From NCBI GenBank assembly GCA_013076295.1, contig RQOL01000660.1, positions 2,542,001 through 2,606,000 of the forward strand: a stretch of 64,000 nt of DNA. The letters are read 5' to 3'. Under the pieces are notes generated by a model. That model had not been told where the DNA came from, made no database searches, and was given only the letters and a program-made list of their open reading frames with translations. Made by a program: the position numbers and the translations under genes. Below, piece after piece: positions 45,447 to 64,000 of this stretch. The stretch is from Sanderia malayensis. Taxonomy: Eukaryota > Cnidaria > Scyphozoa > Semaeostomeae > Pelagiidae. Numbering within the stretch: the stretch's first letter is position 1; every line of letters begins with the position of its first letter.

Positions 45447-48436
45447 ATGGTATGTTTGCGTTATTCAATATTGTTACTAATGCTTTTAGTTTATTTTATG
45501 AGGTATATATACATTATTTACCGCAAAACATCGATAGTCAGAAGGAAGCTTTCAATTTAGGCCAATAGGCCCAAGCCACTTAACTTATCGACGTCGAGGT
45601 TCCAGATTGATAAATAATCGGTTATTTTCTACTTTACTGCCTTTCCTGTAGTAGAAAGTGCATAATTGAGTGTATTATTATTGCTATTATTATTATTGCT
45701 AATATTATGATCAAATGACTGGCAGAAAATGGGGTACCTAAAACAGTGGATTTTAACCCCCCCTGAACTTTAAATCTCTCAGCATTTACTGAAAAATATT
45801 TACTGAGCATTTAGCGAATTTACACTATCATCCAGTGTAATTCTTGCATGGCTCTCGTTATTCAGAGTATCATTATGTCATATCGTTTTTTTAGTCTCGG
45901 AGATATGATTCCAGAACAACCATCTTCTCTCCTGAAGGTTTGTCTTGGGTTGCTAATTTTCTAAATGAATTATCTTTGTGTGAAATACATGATGTTTTGA
46001 GCATAACATCAAAACAATTTGGACATTTGGAGATAAGTAATTCTCAGAATGTCATGTATTCTTGTACAGATGTAAATTTTACATTATATTATTATAAAGT
46101 ACAGAGAATTTATTAATTTATTTAGTTTTTGAATTATTGTTTGTATTTCACAGGGAGATTATTTCAAGTTGAATATGCAATGGAAGCCATTGGCCATGCC
46201 GGCACTTGTCTTGGTATTCTGGCTAATGACGGAGTTTTATTAGCAGCAGAACGAAGGAATACCAATAAATTGTTGGATGATATTTTTTCGGAAAAGATCT
46301 ACAAACTACAAGAGTAAGTCTTCAGCAAAAAATGTTTCATGTTACTGCATGTATAGACATTTGTATCCTAGTTAATTTATTATTTCACAATGACATGAAA
46401 TAATAAATTAACCAGGAGGGAAGTAAATTTTGTGTATAAAATTGAGGTTGAAGAAGACTACCGAGATAGACATAAATGAAGCTCAATAAATATTCATCTC
46501 AACTCAAAATCTTTCTCTTTGCTTCCAGGGATACAGCTTGTAGTGTTGCTCATCAAATTCAGCTCAACAAATATTCGTCTCAACTCAAAATCTTTCTTTT
46601 GTTTCCAGGGATACAGCTTGTAGTGTTGCTGGCATTACATCAGATGCCAACGTCTTGACACACGAACTCAGGATGATAGCTCAAAAGTAAAATATCCATA
46701 TTTCGGCAAACATTATTTCATTTTCTTCCCCGGGAAACTGGTATTAATTGCAGTTGCTTTTATTTCTGTCTCCATTATTTATTCATTATTTTTTAATCCT
46801 TGTTTTTAAGATATCTACTAACATACCAAGAGCCTATCCCATGTGAACAGTTAGTCACAAGGTTGTGTGATTTAAAACAACAGTATACTCAAGCAGGAGG
46901 TAGCTATGGACTCATTTTATTCATATTTTAATTACTATCAAATTGGTTGTTGCATTTATTTACATAGCGTTGTGTACAGGGATGAAGCCGGTGGAAGCCA
47001 TGGGTGACGTGGTCCCCCCCCCCCAATTCGAAAGAGATTTCATTTATTATTAATTTTCCCATAATTGGGTTGCATAATCTGCATAGTTGGGGCTTGTGTA
47101 ATTCGAACTTGATTTTGGGAAAAGGTTTTCTCATACAAACAGAATTGAAATCTGTCTTGCTTAGTGAGCTGGTGTAGTAAATGAGCTCCTATGAACAGGC
47201 TCTTAATTGGAAAGAAATCCTTCATCCCTTCAAGGATCAATATAAAACAAATACTTATAAAATGAACCTCTATAATTCGAACAAAATTCCCCGCCCCTTC
47301 AAGGATCACTGAAGAACGAATTCTTTTTGAATTATACTTTCTCCAGGGTGCTTGGATTAGATAGTGTTGACTGTATCATGTTAAGTTTGAGTTTAATTTT
47401 GTTGCATTTGTTATCATAATAGGTTACAGACCGTTTGGCGTTTCATTGCTTTACATGGGATGGGATAGAAGACTTGGTTTTCAGCTTTATCAGAGTGATC
47501 CTAGCGGCAATTATTCTGGCTGGAAAGCAACATGCATAGGAAACAATAGCGTTGTATGTTCTTTTATTCATTCTTTGTTCTATCTGCTTAAACATGTCCC
47601 ATATTGCTTGAATATTATGATGTGTAGAATGCTGGGGGCACTTAGGGACATATGCCACCACCAATTGTCCCCTTTGTGCTCCCATCTAATTTTGAAATTC
47701 CTATAATATCCATTTGGAGTTTGAAATTATGGTTTTTTAAAAGTTCATCCTGCCTTATTTTTTGCTTTTTTTCAGGCTGCAATTTCCATGTTGAAGCAAG
47801 AGTACAAAGAGGAGGGTATACCTCTTACTGAGGCCAAGAACTTAGCTATTAAAGTTCTTAGTAAAACTCTTGATGTGCAGAAACTATCAACAGAGAAAGG
47901 TTTGTTGGCATTTTCAATTTTTCTATTTATCTTGCTATGTTTATCGTTTTATTGTTTTATTTCAGATACACGTTTTTATAGGAATATCCTTATACAGTAT
48001 ATAGTATTTTTTGTTTGTATCTGAGCTTTCTCCCAAAGCAAACCAAGGGTCGGTTTTACGAATATTTTCAGGCTCAAAATCGAAAATTTTTAAGAATATT
48101 AGCCTTGGCCAAAATTTAGTATTCTTATGTAAAAAGTTGTGGAAAGTCTTTTTCCAATTCCATTAACCCTTCGCTTGAAAAAAATTGTGTTGGATAGTTT
48201 TATTTCTCATGGCTAGTTTTTTAAATCGAAAAATTGCTTGCAAATGTGTATTTATATCTGACGATAGGTTGACAATTATCTGTTTGATTCGTTTAGTTGA
48301 AATAGCAACTTTTGTCCGAGAAGATGGGAAGACAAAATTCCACGTTTTAACAAGCGAAGAGGTTGATGCTTTAATTAAGGCCCACGAAGAAGCTGAGAAG
48401 AAGAAGGAAGTTTTGAAGACAGAAACCAAAAAATGA
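45447..48436 (+). CDS. PSMA4: 20S proteasome alpha-type subunit 4 (alpha 3)
   Basis: Eight coding exons join in phase: 45447-45449 (ATG only), 45895-45937, 46154-46313, 46609-46686, 46811-46899, 47423-47553, 47776-47899 and 48297-48436, giving 255 residues (human 261). The protein begins [20 protein letters not shown], the alpha-subunit N-terminal signature. It continues [20 protein letters not shown], then [35 protein letters not shown] and [10 protein letters not shown]. The C-terminus is a Lys/Glu-rich tail ([16 protein letters not shown]), as in PSMA4. Alpha subunits form the outer rings of the 20S core and gate substrate entry; they have no protease activity. Similarity to the human subunit is very high. 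The acceptor of the fourth coding exon is preceded by a duplicated copy of itself. The fifth intron holds a diverged MITE. Confidence 0.96.
46372..46414. repeat. 17-base hairpin in a PSMA4 intron
   Basis: GTTAATTTATTATTTCA pairs perfectly with TGAAATAATAAATTAAC across a loop of about 8 bases. It may be a remnant of a fold-back element. Confidence 0.75.
46480..46630 (+). repeat. tandem duplication of a PSMA4 splice acceptor and exon start
   Basis: Two nearly identical units lie head to tail: 46480-46550 and 46561-46630. Each contains the polypyrimidine tract, CAG, and the first 22 exon bases (GGATACAGCTTGTAGTGTTG and CT). Only the second copy continues into the conserved GITSDANVL coding sequence. 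The two acceptors (exon starts 46529 and 46609) are 80 bases apart, so use of the first would shift the frame and reach a stop at about 46658. Confidence 0.9.
47060..47375. repeat. diverged family D MITE in a PSMA4 intron
   Basis: It shares ATAATCTGCATAGTTGGG, TGTGTAATTCGAACTTG, CCCTTCAAGGATCA and GTTGACTGTA with family D. It contains about 130 extra bases, so it may be a nested or rearranged copy. Confidence 0.6.
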
Positions 48437-50426
48437 CATCTCTTTTTTGTTTATACTGTTACTACCTATACTAATTTTGAGAACTGTTATTGAAATGAAC
48501 AACTTTGAACTACACAATATAGTTTTCATTGTATTGAAAATGTTTTGTCGTACTACAAGAAGTCATTTTCAATTTCTTTCTTGACTTGAAGCTACATTGC
48601 CTACATATATATTTGCTTAATTTGAAGAGTAAACGATGTCTCTGGGTTTATATCGGTTCTACTGTAAGGCATTTATTAAATTTTCATTTTTATACAAGTT
48701 GTTTATTAAACTGTTCCTTACCCGAGGGAAGGGCCTGTGAGACAAATGCATTGGCTCTGCGATTCAACTCGCCAATTTCCGCTATCATTTTTGCTATCAA
48801 CCTTAAATTCCAAAACTTTGAACACTTGCTGCACTCAAAGCATTTTATTTGACCCCTTGAATGGAGGAACCTTTGATGTGCAGTTCAACAATATTTGTTT
48901 GTAATTTTTTGCGATTGTTTTGAATTCTTTTCGTTTTTGGTTTGTTACTTTTGATTTTACATTGTTTTGACCAATCCAGTGCTGAAATCAAAATGAGTAA
49001 GTAGCATTTTTCATTTCCCTTCTGATTGAAATTTCCCTGCACAATAATATTGTTGAAACTAATTACTCATTTCCTTTGCTGTAATCTTTTTGATGTTTTT
49101 CTCTGTGTAGATAACTGAACTAATGTCAAAAGAATGTTTTTCCATTTTCTTTCAAAGAAAGGAAGGTTTCCAAGGTTGACAACTGAATTTTCCCTCAGGC
49201 TTTTCCGACTCGAGGTTGTGAAGTAAAGTAAGTTCATGAATGCAAACACTTTGAAATAAGTTGAATTTTCAATCTATTGGCGAATTCTTATTCTGTTGAC
49301 AACTTTTTATTTCCTTTATTGAGTAATTAATTAGCACTCCCCATACTGTTCTTTTAATTGGTTTTGTTTTAAAATCTTTTCAGCTTTGTTCGAGATCTTT
49401 TTGTTACGTGCAAAATATTTTGTGTTTCTTTGAGTTGAGCTCGATGGTAGATCAGGGAAAAGTAGGTCTTTCCTATACTAGTGCTATAACGAGCTAAAAC
49501 TCAGTACAATTACGAAACGGTGCAAGGAGCTTGTATAGGTTTGCTTAACTTTCTCTGCTGTCATTTGATCTAACTTATCAATCTTATTCTTCATACATAG
49601 TCTCTTGTGGATTTTAAAAGCTTATATAGCCCTACTAGTAAGAGTTTATTAAATTTTCCATTGTTTTCTTTTGTTAAGGAAAACAATAGAACAAAGGAAT
49701 CTATTGCAATTTAGCACAAACTCTACTAGTAAGTTTCTTATAAAGTAAAGTGGTTTCTCATAAAAACATCTCTCAGTCTTCGAAATTTCTTTGCTCCCTC
49801 CTCCTGCGAGTTTTATTGAGAAGTGGAAAGAAATTCCACATCGTGTATCATTAAAATAAATAAAACGCATTATCGGACACAAATCTTTGTTGAAGTCTCA
49901 TTGATTTTGTCCGGATACCATTTGGCCAGTTGATCACATCTGCTGACGCTGAAAGTCGACAAAGAATCCCCACTTCTTGCTTTTGTCTTCCATACCAAAG
50001 ACAATCGTTTGCTTGTCATACCATTGCAATGGATTTAATATTGAAAACAATGGAAATCGCTGCAGAATGGTTTCATAGAACAATGGATGCTGTGTATTGT
50101 ACTGTTTCTGAAAACAATGGCTGTCAGTGCAATAATTTCACTGCGGCTTTTTCACAAGACACATTCCATTTCAATATACCATTTTCATACAGGTTGAGGC
50201 TGGCCAAGATATTTGACAGACATTCAGGAGCGTTCATGCGTAAGTCTGTGGCTTATACGATACTAAAACTTCTCATTTCTCTTTAATTGATTGACTGGGT
50301 GAGGGAAGAACCGTGGTTCAAGTAAACCGCAGTTTTTCTTCAATGCACTAGCAACGCATTGCAGTCGACAGAGTCAGACATGAGATGAGCAGCTAACGAG
50401 GTTTGAAAAAGTCTTCAATTTGCAAC
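48437..50426. other. spacer between PSMA4 and the insulin receptor
   Basis: It contains the PSMA4 3' UTR (weak ATTAAA at 48675), AT-rich sequence, a TATAAGAAACC-family repeat at about 49620-49770, and a 118-codon frame at 49930-50286. That frame has no recognisable domain; it ends with alternating hydrophobic residues and is probably not a gene. The receptor promoter should lie just before 50427, but I see no clear TATA box. Confidence 0.45.
49620..49770. repeat. TATAAGAAACC-family element, diverged
   Basis: It contains CTACTAGTAAGAGTTTATTA, the ACAATAGAACAAAGGAATCTATTG core and AAGTTTCTTATAAAGTAAAG. It is in reverse orientation to the 395-565 copy. Confidence 0.7.
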
Positions 50427-63502
<13,076 letters not shown>

Positions 63503-64000
63503 AGTGTTCAATTGCAAAGATGTTATTACCGATCGGGAGTGGATGACGCAATGCAACTTCGTCTGTTTACTAACCAGATTTATGATCCATTTTGAAGAGA
63601 TTTGGGTGAGTGAATTGTGATTATCAAATGTGGAATTGCCATACTTATATTAAATATTCTGCTGAAAGATTATAATGAACGAATATTTTTATATAAAATG
63701 AAATATTTTTATTCGGTTTTTAAATGCCTATTGGCAATGATGTTGAAGGATTCTCTGGATTTTAAAAAAGCTCAAATTATTTCCTCGCAAGTCGGCATTT
63801 TCGTTTAGAGACGAGTCGGTTTGGTTGGGACGAGGCTGAGACGAGATTGCGTTGACTGTTTTTGTGTGCCCCCCCTCCCCGCTTGAAGGTTAAGCGCATG
63901 CGTAGTTTCCAGTATTATCGTTGGTCCGAGGCTACCGGAAACATTGATTAACCTCGATTTCAGTTTATGAATGCAGTCATGCGTGGATTTAAGCCACGAA
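63503..64000. other. insulin receptor 3' flank
   Basis: It holds the 3' UTR with ATTAAA at 63649-63654, a C-rich run near 63870, and AT-rich sequence to the window edge. No other gene is visible. Confidence 0.45.

Noticed and set aside
49930..50286. 118-codon frame between PSMA4 and the receptor
   Set aside because: No domain, no splice or start context that stands out, and no similarity I can recognise; kept only as part of the spacer.

Overview
This window is nuclear DNA from an invertebrate animal. It is AT-rich, its genes are split by many short GT-AG introns (typically 200-800 bases), and the long ORFs are exons rather than operonic genes. I recognise seven animal genes by protein family, and six of them are multi-exon. 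The sodium channel has a DEEA selectivity filter, which marks the NaV2 (DSC1/BSC1-like) subfamily that vertebrates lack, so a vertebrate is excluded. I cannot name the phylum or species from sequence alone.

Layout: 1-1.9 kb (minus) holds the 5' part of an RNF180-type RING E3 ligase running off the left edge. 2.3-3.1 kb (minus) holds an unrecognised coding region. 3.1-15 kb is gene-poor; a possible first exon of the channel lies at 6692-7003, followed by a roughly 8 kb putative intron. 15.0-30.8 kb (plus) is the four-domain channel in 24 exons. 32.2-34.3 kb (plus) is a Rab11-family-interacting-protein-like gene with an unexpected IPT/TIG domain between its C2 domain and its Rab11-binding coiled coil. 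36.8-38.3 kb (plus) is a single-exon LARP6 gene with a clear TATA box. 39.8-40.6 kb (minus) is a 5'-truncated CR1/L2-type LINE. 40.7-44.7 kb (plus) is FAM172A (ARB2-like). 45.4-48.4 kb (plus) is PSMA4, the proteasome alpha-3 subunit. 50.4-63.5 kb (plus) is a complete 20-exon insulin/IGF receptor.

The genes are functionally unrelated, as expected for an animal chromosome: ubiquitin ligation, membrane excitability, Rab11 recycling, RNA binding, an ER/nuclear esterase-like protein, the proteasome, and insulin signalling. For the receptor, PSMA4, FAM172A, LARP6 and the Rab11FIP-like gene, the exon phases join without a break into full-length proteins. The channel joins the same way except at one intron in domain IV, which has minor-spliceosome (U12) signals.

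Introns and spacers are packed with short inverted-repeat elements (MITEs). At least four families are flanked by TA (mariner-like). One TAA-flanked Harbinger-like MITE is nested inside another repeat. There are also fold-back hairpins and satellites. The most interesting points are the C2-IPT-Rab11BD protein, the DEEA filter with an altered inactivation motif, the U12-type intron, the receptor's threonine-rich insert in place of a normal furin site, and a duplicated splice acceptor in PSMA4.
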